In this document: piece by piece, positions 28,674 through 37,884 of the stretch | How positions within the stretch are numbered: position 1 is the first letter of the stretch | Layout of the letters: each line of letters starts with the position of its first letter | Origin: Rhodocyclaceae bacterium | GTDB taxonomy: Bacteria > Pseudomonadota > Gammaproteobacteria > Burkholderiales > Ga0077523 | DNA length: 64,000 nucleotides | Assembly (NCBI GenBank): GCA_020248405.1 | Contig: JADCHQ010000001.1 | Span: 1 to 64,000 of the forward strand | Reading direction: 5' to 3' | Notes under the pieces: model-generated | The model's input: the letters and a program-made list of their open reading frames with translations, nothing else | Database searches by the model: none | Told to the model about the DNA's origin: nothing | Program-made: the position numbers and the translations under genes

Positions 28674-29362
28674 GCCTTCCACAGACACTGGCCCCTGGAG
28701 GCCTTGTCCAGTTCTTCCAGATAACGCCCGTGGGCCTCGCGTTCGGCCTCGGTGGCTTGCTGGACCTTGAGCATGAGGGGGCCAGCCTGCGACAGCTCTG
28801 CAGCGCCCCCGGTGTTTTCGGCGGCGAGATCCATGGCGAGGCTGTCCTGGCCGCGGGTCATGGCGAGATAGGCTTCCGCCAGCAAACGGGCATCCAGCAG
28901 CGCACCGTGCAAGGTGCGGGCGGAGTGGTCGACGCCATAGCGCTCGCACAGGGCGTCCAGACTGTTGCGCTTGCCGGGATGCAGTTCCTTGGCCAGACGA
29001 AGGGTGTCGAGCACGCCGCTGGCGTGTGCGGCGATACCGGGCAGGTCAAGGCGGCGCAACTCGGCATCGAGGAATGCGGTGTCGAAGGGCGCGTTATGGA
29101 TCACCAGCTGCGCCTCGCGAACGAACTCCAGAAACTCCGCTGCCGCTTCTCCAAACAGCGGTTTATCGGAGAGGAACTCCTCGGTCAGTCCATGCACTTC
29201 CAACGCGCCTGGATCGCTGGGCCTCTTGGGATTGAGGTAGCGATGGAAGGTGCGGCCGGTGAGGCATCGATTCACCAGTTCAACGCCGGCCAGTTCGATG
29301 ACGCGATGCCCCAGCGCGGGGTCGAGACCCGTGGTTTCAGTGTCGAGAATGACCTGGCGCAC
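28631..29362 (-). CDS. dnaQ: DNA polymerase III epsilon subunit (3'-5' exonuclease)
   Basis: 243 residues. Proofreading exonuclease of the replicative polymerase. DEDDh residues: Asp and Glu in LDTETTGLDP, Asp in HNAPFDTAFLD, and His/Asp in LHGALLDARLLAEAY. The C-terminal tail (EAHGRYLEELDKASRG) is the region that contacts the polymerase alpha subunit in this family. It is read convergent with the importer gene and overlaps it by 43 bp. rnhA lies 5 bp upstream, the conserved dnaQ-rnhA pairing of proteobacteria, here on one strand in the order methyltransferase-rnhA-dnaQ. Confidence 0.95.
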   Translation of the reverse strand: MRQVILDTETTGLDPALGHRVIELAGVELVNRCLTGRTFHRYLNPKRPSDPGALEVHGLTEEFLSDKPLFGEAAAEFLEFVREAQLVIHNAPFDTAFLDAELRRLDLPGIAAHASGVLDTLRLAKELHPGKRNSLDALCERYGVDHSARTLHGALLDARLLAEAYLAMTRGQDSLAMDLAAENTGGAAELSQAGPLMLKVQQATEAEREAHGRYLEELDKASRGQCLWKAQGSTRTESNSSSV

Positions 29363-29367
29363 GGCGG

Positions 29368-29802
29368 CTAGCCACGCGCTGCGGTCGCAACGCCACGATT
29401 GGCGAGGCGGTCCGCGCGCTCATTACCGTCGTGGCCAGCATGGCCCTTCACCCACACCCATTCCACCCGGTGGCGTGCCGCCAACGCGTCCATCTGTCGC
29501 CATAGCTCGGCATTCTTCACGGGCTTGTTGTCCGCGGTCTTCCAGCCGCGCCGCTTCCAGGCATGAATCCACTCGGTGATGCCTTTCTGCACGTACTGCG
29601 AATCGGTGTGCAAACGCACTGCCGACCCTTCAGGCAGCGCCGCCAGCGCCTGGATGACGGCTGTCATCTCCATGCGGTTATTGGTGGTCAGCGCCTCGCC
29701 GCCGCACAGCTCGCGCTCCCCGCCAGCCTCGCGCAACAGAACACCCCATCCCCCCGGCCCCGGATTGCCCTTGCAAGCGCCATCTGTGAAAGCTTCCACC
29801 AT
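29368..29802 (-). CDS. rnhA: Ribonuclease HI
   Basis: 144 residues from ATG 29802, chosen over a longer frame because GAGGG lies close upstream and this start clears the methyltransferase stop by 7 nt. It cuts RNA in RNA-DNA hybrids. Catalytic residues: Asp in [17 protein letters not shown], Glu in [14 protein letters not shown], Asp in [12 protein letters not shown] and Asp in [12 protein letters not shown], with the flexible His in KGHAGHDG. Sits between a methyltransferase and dnaQ. Confidence 0.96.
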   Translation of the reverse strand: MVEAFTDGACKGNPGPGGWGVLLREAGGERELCGGEALTTNNRMEMTAVIQALAALPEGSAVRLHTDSQYVQKGITEWIHAWKRRGWKTADNKPVKNAELWRQMDALAARHRVEWVWVKGHAGHDGNERADRLANRGVATAARG

Positions 29803-29809
29803 GGCGCCC

Positions 29810-30589
29810 TCAGGGTGCTCCGCCGCGTCTGTGACACGAGCCCTCACGCTGCGCAATGCGCTGGGGCACCGGGGAAAGCAGGCGCCTGCGCGAGGACGCC
29901 ATGCGCCAGCGCGGCGTGATCAATCGCACGCCGCTCACGCGCTTGACGCCGTGCAGCAAATAGACGCCGCCGGCGAAGGGCCACCAGCGGTCGCCAGCCG
30001 CCTCCATGAAGTTACAGCGCGCCAGCCAACGCTCGCCACGACAGGGCGGTACGTAGGCGGTCATGCGGCCCGCAGCCACTTCGAAGCCGAGCAACGCGAG
30101 CCAGTCCTTGATACGCGGCAGTCCCACGAACTGGCCGCACCAGGGGTAATCCCCGCTGCGAGCGCGTACCCGACGAGCCAACCCCCAAAGGCTCCAGGGA
30201 TTGAAGGCGGACAAAACCACGCGCCCCTCTGGGCGAAGCACCCGTTGCACCTCGCGCAGCAGCTGATGCGGGTTGGGGCTGAACTCCAGCGCGTGGGGCA
30301 GCAGCACCAGATCAACACTGCCGCTTGCGAAGGGCATTTCACAGGCATCGGCACACACGCGAACCGGCCCATCCGGTCCCAAGCAGGCATGCAAGGCCAT
30401 ACGGTTGGACCGCAGGAAGTCGAATTCGGGCAAACCCACCTGAAGGGCATTGAAGCCGAACACATCGCCCACTTCCGAATCGAACCAAGCAAACTCGCGC
30501 TGCAACAGATACGAACCCAGTGGCGTACGGAACCACTGAGCCAGACCCTGGGATACACCGGCTTCAATTGACACGGGAATCGATTGCAC
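29810..30589 (-). CDS. SAM-dependent methyltransferase
   Basis: 259 residues. Class I methyltransferase core: [12 protein letters not shown], then [20 protein letters not shown] with the acidic residue and post-II motif, [20 protein letters not shown] and [20 protein letters not shown]. The gene order methyltransferase-rnhA-dnaQ, divergent from gloB, is conserved in many betaproteobacteria, where this protein is annotated only as a methyltransferase. It resembles UbiE/BioC-type small-molecule enzymes more than nucleic-acid ones. The C-terminal 30 residues are Arg-rich ([17 protein letters not shown]). Confidence 0.85.
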   Translation of the reverse strand: MQSIPVSIEAGVSQGLAQWFRTPLGSYLLQREFAWFDSEVGDVFGFNALQVGLPEFDFLRSNRMALHACLGPDGPVRVCADACEMPFASGSVDLVLLPHALEFSPNPHQLLREVQRVLRPEGRVVLSAFNPWSLWGLARRVRARSGDYPWCGQFVGLPRIKDWLALLGFEVAAGRMTAYVPPCRGERWLARCNFMEAAGDRWWPFAGGVYLLHGVKRVSGVRLITPRWRMASSRRRLLSPVPQRIAQREGSCHRRGGAP

Positions 30590-30606
30590 TGGAGACTCGG
30601 CGGGCG

Positions 30607-31377
30607 ATGAAAACTGAAATCGTTCCTCTGCGGGCCTTCCGCGACAACTACATCTGGGCCGTTCACAATGGCAGGCATGCCGCCGTGATCGACCCGGGAG
30701 ACGCTGCCCCGGTGTTGGAGTTTCTGCGCGCTGGCGACCTGCGTTTGTGCGCCGTGCTATGCACCCATCACCACGCCGACCATGTGGGCGGATGCGCGCA
30801 ACTCGGCTTCGAGTATAACGTACCGATCATCGGACCCGCGGCCGAGCGCATCGCTGCGCTCACCACGCGGGTGCGCGGTGGCGATAGCGTCACGGTACCC
30901 GAGCTTGCGCTGCGCTTCGACGTGCTGGACATCCCTGGCCATACAGCAGGGCACATTGCCTTCACGGGCCACGGCTGGCTATTCTGCGGCGACACCCTGT
31001 TCTCCGTGGGTTGCGGGAGGCTGTTCGAGGGCACGCCCGCGCAAATGCATGCTTCGCTCTTGAAGCTCGCCTCCCTGCCCGATCACACGCAGGTTTTTTG
31101 TGGGCACGAGTACACCGCTGGCAACATCCGCTTCGCCACCCTGGTGGAGCCGCACAACGCCGCCCTGCTGGCTCTTCGCAACAAAGTGGATGCGCTGGCC
31201 CGCCAGGGTCTGCCATCTCTGCCTTCTCTCATGGGCGAGGAGCGCAGCGTGAACCCATTCCTGCGCACGGCTGTTCCCGAGGTACGCGCCGCAGCCGAGC
31301 GGCGCGCACAGCGCATCCTCGATGACGACGTGGCGGTGTTCGCGGTGCTGAGGGATTGGAAAAACCAGCCGTCCTGA
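30607..31377 (+). CDS. gloB: Hydroxyacylglutathione hydrolase (glyoxalase II)
   Basis: 257 residues from ATG 30607, preceded by GGAG about 12 nt upstream. Metallo-beta-lactamase fold with the dinuclear metal site: CTHHHADHVGG, DIPGHTAGH, FCGDTLFSVGCGRLFEG and FCGHEYTAGN. It hydrolyses S-lactoylglutathione to lactate and glutathione in methylglyoxal detoxification. The C-terminal domain (GEERSVNPFLRT) is the glutathione-binding half. Divergent from the methyltransferase, as commonly seen for gloB beside rnhA-dnaQ. Confidence 0.96.
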   Translation: MKTEIVPLRAFRDNYIWAVHNGRHAAVIDPGDAAPVLEFLRAGDLRLCAVLCTHHHADHVGGCAQLGFEYNVPIIGPAAERIAALTTRVRGGDSVTVPELALRFDVLDIPGHTAGHIAFTGHGWLFCGDTLFSVGCGRLFEGTPAQMHASLLKLASLPDHTQVFCGHEYTAGNIRFATLVEPHNAALLALRNKVDALARQGLPSLPSLMGEERSVNPFLRTAVPEVRAAAERRAQRILDDDVAVFAVLRDWKNQPS

Positions 31378-31553
31378 CGGCGTTGGCTGGGCAGGTCCGT
31401 CGCGCGGGTTTCTGCAAAAACGGCTTCGAGACGGCGGAGAAATCCTTCTGCAGGCCCCTGGACTCCTTACGGGATCGCCAAGCAGGCCAGAAATAATTGA
31501 CTGTAATCAATGGCCTGTTTACGCTCTCTCATCGACTTAAAGAGCTTTTTGCG

Positions 31554-33347
31554 ATGATCCTGGCATTTTTCAGGGCCAGCCTCTTATACGGTTTGATCGC
31601 GGCGGTTGGCTGGGCGTATGCCGCACAGCATCCAGCAGGCGATGGGGCAGGTACCTTCTCCCTTGATTTAACCGCGAGCCTGGCGCCTGCCAGCGCTCGG
31701 CACGACGTCGCCGGCGTTCGTCACCACGTCTCGTCCTTTCCTCTACAACTGGTGGAGGACACTCGGCCCATCAACGATGTGCCTCGGCTTCCAGTCTCGC
31801 TCGACCCGCCCATTCGCACCAATACCGCACCGGCTGCGCCCGTGGTGCCCGACAATGCATCCGTGACCAGCCCGCTTTCCGTGGAGCACGAACGCGCTGG
31901 CGTCGCTGGGCAATCCATCCAACCCGAAAGCGTCACGCGATCCAGTGCACTCCCGCCTGTTGCGAGCCCTGCTGCCAAGGGCGCCGCGCCGCCGGAGGCA
32001 AGGGATTCCTCCGCTATGCCTGAAGGACAGCCCCCCGGTAGCCTGTGGACGCGTATCCGGGCTGGTTTCGCCATCCCCGAGATCGAAACCGCCGCGGTGC
32101 GTCGCCACGAGGCGTGGTATCTGAATCGTCCTGCCTACATGGCGCGAATGGTGGAGCGCGGCCGCCGTTACTTGTTTTTCGTGGTGGAAGAGCTCGAGAA
32201 GCGGGGCATGCCCACGGATCTGGCACTGCTGCCCATGATCGAGAGTGCCTACAACCCGGGTGCATATTCGCGTGCCCACGCCGCAGGCATGTGGCAGTTC
32301 ATTCCGGCCACTGGCCGACGCTACGGCTTGGAGCAAAACTGGTGGTATGACGGCCGGCGCGATGTCATGGCTGCCACTCGGGCCGCTCTCGACTACCTGC
32401 AAAAGCTGTACGCCGACTTTGGTGACTGGCACTTGGCGCTGGCCGCCTACAACTGGGGCGAAGGTGCAGTGGGCCGCGCAGTGGAGAGGAATCGGCGTCT
32501 TCAACAGCCGTCGGGCTATCTCGACCTGCGCATGCCCGCCGAAACATCCAACTATGTGCCCAAGTTACAGGCGGTCAAGAACATCGTGGCTGATCCTGCG
32601 CGCTACGGTCTGAGCCTGGAAGATGTTCCCAACCAACCCTACTTCACCCGCGTGGCACTGCCCGCCCATATGGATGTGAAGCGCGCCGCGGCGCTGGCCG
32701 AAATGGAGCTCGAGGAATTCCGCTCCCTCAACCCCGCCCACAACCGCCCGGTCATTACGCCGGCTGGCGGCGCCAGCGTGCTGCTGCCCGTGGACCGGGC
32801 GGAGGTTTTCCACGCCAATTTCGAATCGAATGACGACCCGCTGGTTACCTGGCGGGTGCATACCCTGCGCCCGCGGGAAACCCTGGAATCCCTGGCCAGC
32901 CGCTATGGCCTGGCACCCACCACGCTGCGGCAGGTGAACGGGATCAGTGCACGCGGCCGTTTGCGCGCCGGACAGGCGCTGCTGGTACCCACGCCCGGTG
33001 CCTCCAAGGCGGTGGAGGTGGATTTCGCCTTTGCGACGCTATCGCGCCAGCCCGCCTTCATCGACGCTGCGCCAAGCTTCCACAAGGCGCGCCGCGGCGA
33101 AACCTTGCAGTCCATCGCCGCAGACTTCGGTCTGAGCGCCTCGGACCTGGCGCGCTGGAATCACCTCAAGGGTGGCAAGGCAAGGCCCGGCCAACGCATC
33201 GCGCTGGCGCCGCCAGTCCCGAAACATGCCCGCGGCGGGCACCGCTCTGTCCATGGCAAGGCCGCGAAGCAGGCGCCGCGGTCGAAGCTTCACGAGCATC
33301 CGCGGCGCACCGGAGCGACGCGGCCGCAATTGGCTGCCCGTAACTGA
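31554..33347 (+). CDS. mltD: Membrane-bound lytic transglycosylase D
   Basis: 597 residues from ATG 31554, which opens a hydrophobic N-terminus (MILAFFRASLLYGLIAAVGW). Residues about 25-160 form a Pro/Ala/Ser-rich linker, longer than in E. coli MltD. The SLT domain follows, with catalytic Glu in LLPMIESAYNPGAYSRAH and the motifs GMWQFIPATGRRYGL and WHLALAAYNWGEGAV. Two LysM repeats close the protein (VHTLRPRETLESLASRYGL and ARRGETLQSIAADFGLSASD), then a basic tail. It cleaves peptidoglycan glycan strands. The TTGACT at 31497 may be part of its promoter. It lies after gloB on the same strand, as in E. coli. Confidence 0.93.
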   Translation: MILAFFRASLLYGLIAAVGWAYAAQHPAGDGAGTFSLDLTASLAPASARHDVAGVRHHVSSFPLQLVEDTRPINDVPRLPVSLDPPIRTNTAPAAPVVPDNASVTSPLSVEHERAGVAGQSIQPESVTRSSALPPVASPAAKGAAPPEARDSSAMPEGQPPGSLWTRIRAGFAIPEIETAAVRRHEAWYLNRPAYMARMVERGRRYLFFVVEELEKRGMPTDLALLPMIESAYNPGAYSRAHAAGMWQFIPATGRRYGLEQNWWYDGRRDVMAATRAALDYLQKLYADFGDWHLALAAYNWGEGAVGRAVERNRRLQQPSGYLDLRMPAETSNYVPKLQAVKNIVADPARYGLSLEDVPNQPYFTRVALPAHMDVKRAAALAEMELEEFRSLNPAHNRPVITPAGGASVLLPVDRAEVFHANFESNDDPLVTWRVHTLRPRETLESLASRYGLAPTTLRQVNGISARGRLRAGQALLVPTPGASKAVEVDFAFATLSRQPAFIDAAPSFHKARRGETLQSIAADFGLSASDLARWNHLKGGKARPGQRIALAPPVPKHARGGHRSVHGKAAKQAPRSKLHEHPRRTGATRPQLAARN

Positions 33348-33402
33348 TCCTGAACCCGCCCTGGAACCTCAAAGGCCGCGTATTCGCCTCATACCTGCCG
33401 GC

Positions 33403-35424
33403 TTACGACGCCGCAGGCCCTGTCAGTACGCAACGCACGCTGTGTCCCGGGGCGACATTCACAGTCGAGGGGTAACTTTCACGGCAGGTCGGCTGTGCGT
33501 GGGCACAGCGCGGATGGAAGTGACAGCCCGCCGGAGGATTGGCTGGCGAGGGCAGGTCACCCTCGGCGCGTAGGCGTAGCCGCTCGCCCTGGCCATCAAA
33601 CCGCGGCACGGCCGCCAGCAGTGCCTGGGTGTAGGGATGGCGCGGCGATTCCAGCACCTGGCCCACGCCGCCGTGTTCCACGATGCGGCCCAGGTACATC
33701 ACCGCCACCTCGTGGGCCAGAAACTCCACCACCGACAGGTTGTGTGTGATGAACAGATAGGCCACCCCGAGCCGTTGCTGCAACTCGCGCAGCAGATTGA
33801 GAATTTGCGCCTGTACCGACACATCCAGCGCCGAAGTGGGCTCGTCGCACACGATGACTTTTGGTTCCACCGCCAGCGCACGGGCGATGGCGATGCGCTG
33901 GCGCTGTCCTCCCGACAGTTCGTGAGGATAGCGGTGGCGCATGTCGGTGCTCAAACCCACCTGTTCCAGAAGTTCATCCACACGTCGGTCACGGGCCGCG
34001 GCATCGCCGCCCACACCCAACGCCAGCATGCCCTCGCTGACGATTTCCGCCAGCCGCATGCGCGGGTTGAGGGAAGCGAAGGGGTCCTGGAAGATGATCT
34101 GGAAATCACGCCTACGGGTGCGCAGTGCTGCGCCGCCCAGAGCGGTTAGGTCCTCGCCCCGCAGCAGCACGCGCCCCCGGGTGGGCTCCAGCAGCCGCAC
34201 CATGGCCTTGCCGGCGGTGGTCTTGCCGCAGCCCGATTCACCCACCAGCGCCAGCGTGCGCCCGGCGTGCAGGTCCAGCGACAGTCCATCCACCGCGCGC
34301 ACCTGCCCCACCACCCGCTTGAGTACACCGCGGCAGATGGGAAAATGCACCGCGAGATCGCGCACCTCCAGCAAGGGCGCGGCAACCATCGGCTCTCGCG
34401 CCGCCGCCAACGGCGCGGACACCGTGGTCGCGGCCCGGGCAGCCCGCCCCGCAAAGCGCGGGTCGTGCAGGTGGCAGCGTGCCGCCTGGCCGCCTTCCAG
34501 TTGGAGGATGGCAGGCTGCGAGTTGCTGCACGCCTCGAAGGCGTGATCGCAGCGCTCGACGAAGCGGCAACCAGAGAACTCGCGCCACAGGGCCGGCACC
34601 TGGCCACCGATGGCCGCCAATGGCGCATCGCGCAGATGTCGGCCCGGAACGGAGGCAAACAGCTTTCGAGTATAGGGATGGGCTGGCGCGGTAAACAAAC
34701 GCTCGCGCGGAGCCGTCTCCACCAGTTCGCCCGCGTACATCACCGCCACGCGATGGGCCATCTCGGCCACCACCCCCAGATCGTGGGTGATCAGCAGCAC
34801 GGCCATGCCGGTGCGCTTCTGCAAGTCGCGCAACAGGCCAAGCACCTGGGCCTGGATGGTCACATCCAGGGCAGTGGTGGGTTCATCGGCGATCAACAGC
34901 TCCGGCTCGCAGGCCAGCGCGCCAGCGATCATGACGCGCTGCTTCAGCCCCCCCGAGAGCTGGAAGGGATATTCGTCCATGCGCCGACGCGGATCCGGGA
35001 TACCCACCGCCTCGAACAGTTCCAGCACCCGCCTGTCGGCGGCGCTGCCACGCAGGCCCAGGTGGCGGTCGAGCACCTCGCGCACCTGGTCGCCCACGGT
35101 CATCACCGGATCGAGGCTCGCCCCGGGCTCCTGGAAAATCATGCCGATACGCCGACCGCGCACATCGCGCATGGCGCGCTCCGGCAGCGCCAGCAGATCC
35201 TTGCCCTCCAGCCGCACTTCGCCGCCCACCACCCGGCCGGCGTCGGGCAACAGGCGCATCACCGACAGCGCCGTGAGCGATTTGCCGCTGCCCGACTCGC
35301 CCAGCAGCGCGAAAGTCTCGCCGCGATTGAGCGCGAGGGATATGCCGTCTACGGCCCGGATCACCCGGTCGCCCGCAGCGATACAGGTGCGCAGGTCGCG
35401 AATCTCCAGCAACGGTGCGGTCAT
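33403..35424 (-). CDS. yejF: Fused double-ATPase of peptide ABC importer (YejF-like)
   Basis: 673 residues from ATG 35424; the frame is open far upstream but that part lies over yejE. Two ATPase halves in one chain. First: GESGSGKSLTALSVM, QLSGGLKQRVMIAGAL and LLIADEPTTALDV. Second: GESGCGKTTAGKAMV, ELSGGQRQRIAIARAL and VIVCDEPTSALDVSV. Each half has the oligopeptide-family C-terminal extension with a Cys motif (GCRFVERCDHAFEAC, GCHFHPRCAHAQPTC). The fusion and the order yejA-B-E-F match the Yej/Dpp family that imports peptides, including microcin C in E. coli. Its start overlaps the yejE stop by four bases. Confidence 0.93.
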   Translation of the reverse strand: MTAPLLEIRDLRTCIAAGDRVIRAVDGISLALNRGETFALLGESGSGKSLTALSVMRLLPDAGRVVGGEVRLEGKDLLALPERAMRDVRGRRIGMIFQEPGASLDPVMTVGDQVREVLDRHLGLRGSAADRRVLELFEAVGIPDPRRRMDEYPFQLSGGLKQRVMIAGALACEPELLIADEPTTALDVTIQAQVLGLLRDLQKRTGMAVLLITHDLGVVAEMAHRVAVMYAGELVETAPRERLFTAPAHPYTRKLFASVPGRHLRDAPLAAIGGQVPALWREFSGCRFVERCDHAFEACSNSQPAILQLEGGQAARCHLHDPRFAGRAARAATTVSAPLAAAREPMVAAPLLEVRDLAVHFPICRGVLKRVVGQVRAVDGLSLDLHAGRTLALVGESGCGKTTAGKAMVRLLEPTRGRVLLRGEDLTALGGAALRTRRRDFQIIFQDPFASLNPRMRLAEIVSEGMLALGVGGDAAARDRRVDELLEQVGLSTDMRHRYPHELSGGQRQRIAIARALAVEPKVIVCDEPTSALDVSVQAQILNLLRELQQRLGVAYLFITHNLSVVEFLAHEVAVMYLGRIVEHGGVGQVLESPRHPYTQALLAAVPRFDGQGERLRLRAEGDLPSPANPPAGCHFHPRCAHAQPTCRESYPSTVNVAPGHSVRCVLTGPAAS

Positions 35425-36902
35425 GACGACGCCTTGGTGGCGGGCCGCGTGCGGGCCGCCAGTTGGCGCCAAGGGGAGGCGCGCAAGAAGTCGGCGCGCA
35501 CCCGCGGGTCGAGGGCATCGCGCACCGCGTCGGCGAACAGGTTGGCCGCCAGCACCAGCAGCAGCATGCAACCGAAGGCGGCGCCCAAGGACCACCACAC
35601 CACCGGCTCCCGGGCAAGCTCCAGGCGCGCCGCGTTGATCATGGTCCCGAAGCTGTTCATGGCCGGGTCCACACCCACACCCACGTAGGACAGCACCGCC
35701 TCCGCCAGCACCAGCGAGCTGAAGCCCAGCACCGTGGAAATGATGACGATGTGCAACACGTTGGGCAGCACGTGCCGCGCCAGGATGCGCCAGGGTCCCA
35801 GGCCGAAGGCGCGCGCCGCCTGCACGAACTCCAGCTCGCGAAGCTTGAGAGTCTCGCCGCGCAGCAGGCGGCACAGCCCCGTCCAGCTGGTGACCCCCAG
35901 GATCACGCACAGGAACAGCAGGCGAAAGTCGGCGCGCCGCGTGACGGAGTCGAAGGTCTCGGGCCGCGCGTCCATGTACACCTGCATCATCAGCACCGCC
36001 GCGGCAATCAGCAGCACACCCGGAATGGAACTCAGGGTGGTGTAGAGATACTGAATGATATCGTCCACCCACCCCTTGAAGTAGCCGGCCATCAGCCCGA
36101 GCGCCAGGGCGAAGGGCAGCATCACCAGCGTGGTGACGGTGCCGATCACCAGGCCGGTGCGGATGCTCTTTAGGGTGAGGTAGAGCACATCCTGGCCCAC
36201 CTTGTCGGTTCCGAACACGTGGTAGCGGCCCGACAGCACGATCAGCGGCCCCGCCACGAGCAAGATGACGGCGGCGGTGAGCAGCACGGCGCGCAGCGGC
36301 ACGTCCAGTTCGCCGCGCCACGCTGCACCCGACACCGCCGCGAAGCTGCTGCCGCGCGCCGCCGCCACCACCCCGGTGAGCAGCGAGGCCAGCATCACCC
36401 AGGCAAGCGCCGCGGCGGCTGCGCCGCGCGATGCGCCAGCGGCGATGTCGGCGCCACGCTCGCGGGCCGGGTCCTGCAGGTGCGCGCCGCCGTGCTTCAG
36501 GCGCGGGTACTCCCGCGCCATGGTCCCGTCGGGCCGGGTGATGGACTCCTTCGAGTGGCCGTGGACGGCAAAGGGCGCGGAAAAGGTGCGCTCCTGGCGT
36601 TGACGCAACGGCGCCGCCAAGGCATCCAGCGCTGACAGCACCTCCGGCGACCAGCGCTGCTCCGCCTTGCCGGGCTCGGGGAGCAGCGCCTTGCGGTAGT
36701 GCAGGCAGTCGAGCAGCCCCACCGCCACGAAACAGGCCAGCACCGTGGCGGCCACCATGCCGCTGGTGGATCGCGCCACCTTTCGCCAGGGGGCACGCAG
36801 GTGCTCGCGCGAGACCGTCAGCCAAACGAACGCCGCCACGCAACCGAGCAGCGCAAACACCAGCGCATCGGTCCACAGGATCACGGGCAGGATGGGCATC
36901 AT
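35421..36902 (-). CDS. yejE: Peptide ABC importer permease (YejE-like), enlarged
   Basis: 493 residues against about 340 in E. coli. The N-terminus has two membrane segments (ILWTDALVFALLGCVAAFVW, GMVAATVLACFVAVGLLDCL), followed by a hydrophilic region of about 90 residues (SPEVLSALDALAAPLRQRQE to HGGAHLQDPARERG) and another membrane segment. The core permease follows, with the EAA loop at FVQAARAFGLGPWRILARHV and the closing LAANLFADAVRDALDPRVR. The phrase VFGTDKVGQDVLYLTLKSIR is typical for the family. It overlaps yejB (ATGATG/TGA) and yejF by four bases, so translation is coupled. Confidence 0.92.
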   Translation of the reverse strand: MMPILPVILWTDALVFALLGCVAAFVWLTVSREHLRAPWRKVARSTSGMVAATVLACFVAVGLLDCLHYRKALLPEPGKAEQRWSPEVLSALDALAAPLRQRQERTFSAPFAVHGHSKESITRPDGTMAREYPRLKHGGAHLQDPARERGADIAAGASRGAAAAALAWVMLASLLTGVVAAARGSSFAAVSGAAWRGELDVPLRAVLLTAAVILLVAGPLIVLSGRYHVFGTDKVGQDVLYLTLKSIRTGLVIGTVTTLVMLPFALALGLMAGYFKGWVDDIIQYLYTTLSSIPGVLLIAAAVLMMQVYMDARPETFDSVTRRADFRLLFLCVILGVTSWTGLCRLLRGETLKLRELEFVQAARAFGLGPWRILARHVLPNVLHIVIISTVLGFSSLVLAEAVLSYVGVGVDPAMNSFGTMINAARLELAREPVVWWSLGAAFGCMLLLVLAANLFADAVRDALDPRVRADFLRASPWRQLAARTRPATKASS

Positions 36903-37879
36903 TCGAACCGGATGCGCGGGTCCACGAGCGTGTAGGACAGGTCGGTGAGCACCAGCCCGACGATGTACAGCACCGAGCCCAGGAACACCATGCTGCGCAC
37001 CACCGCGAAGTCCTGGGCGTTGATGGCGTCGATGGTGTAGCTGCCCAACCCTGGAATGCCGAAAAACGACTCCATCACCAGGCTGCCCAGGAACAGCGAC
37101 GGGATCACCACCACCACGCCCGTGAGGATGGGGATGAGGGCGTTGCGCAGCACGTGGCGGAACATCACCCGCGCCTCGCTCAAACCACGGGCCCGGGCGG
37201 TACGCACGTAGTCGCGGCCCATCTCCTCGAGAAAGATGGTGCGGTACCAGCGGCTGCTCTCGCCAAAACCGGCCACCAGGGCCACGGCCACGGGCAATAG
37301 CATGAAGCGCCACGCCGCCAGCCCTTCGGCGAAACCCGAGATGGGCGCCAGGTTCCACAACTTGCTCACCAGGTACTGACCGCCGATGATGTAGAACATC
37401 CCGGAAATGGACATGGCCACCACACACAGCACCACACCAGCGAAGTCCAGGGTTGTCGCTCGGAACAGGGCCATGAGCAGCGCGAAGCTCACATAGGCTG
37501 CCAGGCCCACCAGGAACACCGGCAGGGCGATCGCCAGGCTCGGGCCCATGCGCCGGCAGATCTCCTCGCGGATGTCGCGGCCGTCCGACTCGGCCTTGCC
37601 GAACTCGAAGGCGAACAGCTTCACCGAGTGGTCGAAGAAGATGGTGTCGGTGGCCTTCGCCGCACCGTGTGCCGCGCCGTTCCAGAGCACCGGCCGGTCA
37701 TAGCCGCGCTCGCGCTTCCAGCGCTCGATGGCCTCGGGCGTGACGCGCTTCATGCCCAGCTGCATGCGCGCCATGTCATCGGGCGTGTTGACCACGAAGA
37801 ACAAGGCGAAGGTGAGCAGATTCACACCGACCAGGATCGGGATGGCATAGAGCAGGCGCCGCGCGAGATAGCCGAGCAC
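36899..37879 (-). CDS. yejB: Peptide ABC importer permease (YejB-like)
   Basis: 326 residues, six membrane segments. N-terminus MLGYLARRLLYAIPILVGVN is the usual DppB/YejB start. The periplasmic loop carries ERWKRERGYDRPVLWN. The EAA loop appears as DYVRTARARGLSEARVMFRH, and the family end TDLSYTLVDPRIRFE is present. It starts 5 bp after yejA and overlaps yejE at its stop, so the four genes form one operon in the order A-B-E-F. Confidence 0.93.
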   Translation of the reverse strand: MLGYLARRLLYAIPILVGVNLLTFALFFVVNTPDDMARMQLGMKRVTPEAIERWKRERGYDRPVLWNGAAHGAAKATDTIFFDHSVKLFAFEFGKAESDGRDIREEICRRMGPSLAIALPVFLVGLAAYVSFALLMALFRATTLDFAGVVLCVVAMSISGMFYIIGGQYLVSKLWNLAPISGFAEGLAAWRFMLLPVAVALVAGFGESSRWYRTIFLEEMGRDYVRTARARGLSEARVMFRHVLRNALIPILTGVVVVIPSLFLGSLVMESFFGIPGLGSYTIDAINAQDFAVVRSMVFLGSVLYIVGLVLTDLSYTLVDPRIRFE

Positions 37880-37884
37880 TGTCT

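Noticed and set aside
35425-36876. N-terminal extension of the yejF frame
   Set aside because: It lies wholly over yejE; ATG 35424 with the ATGA overlap is the real start.
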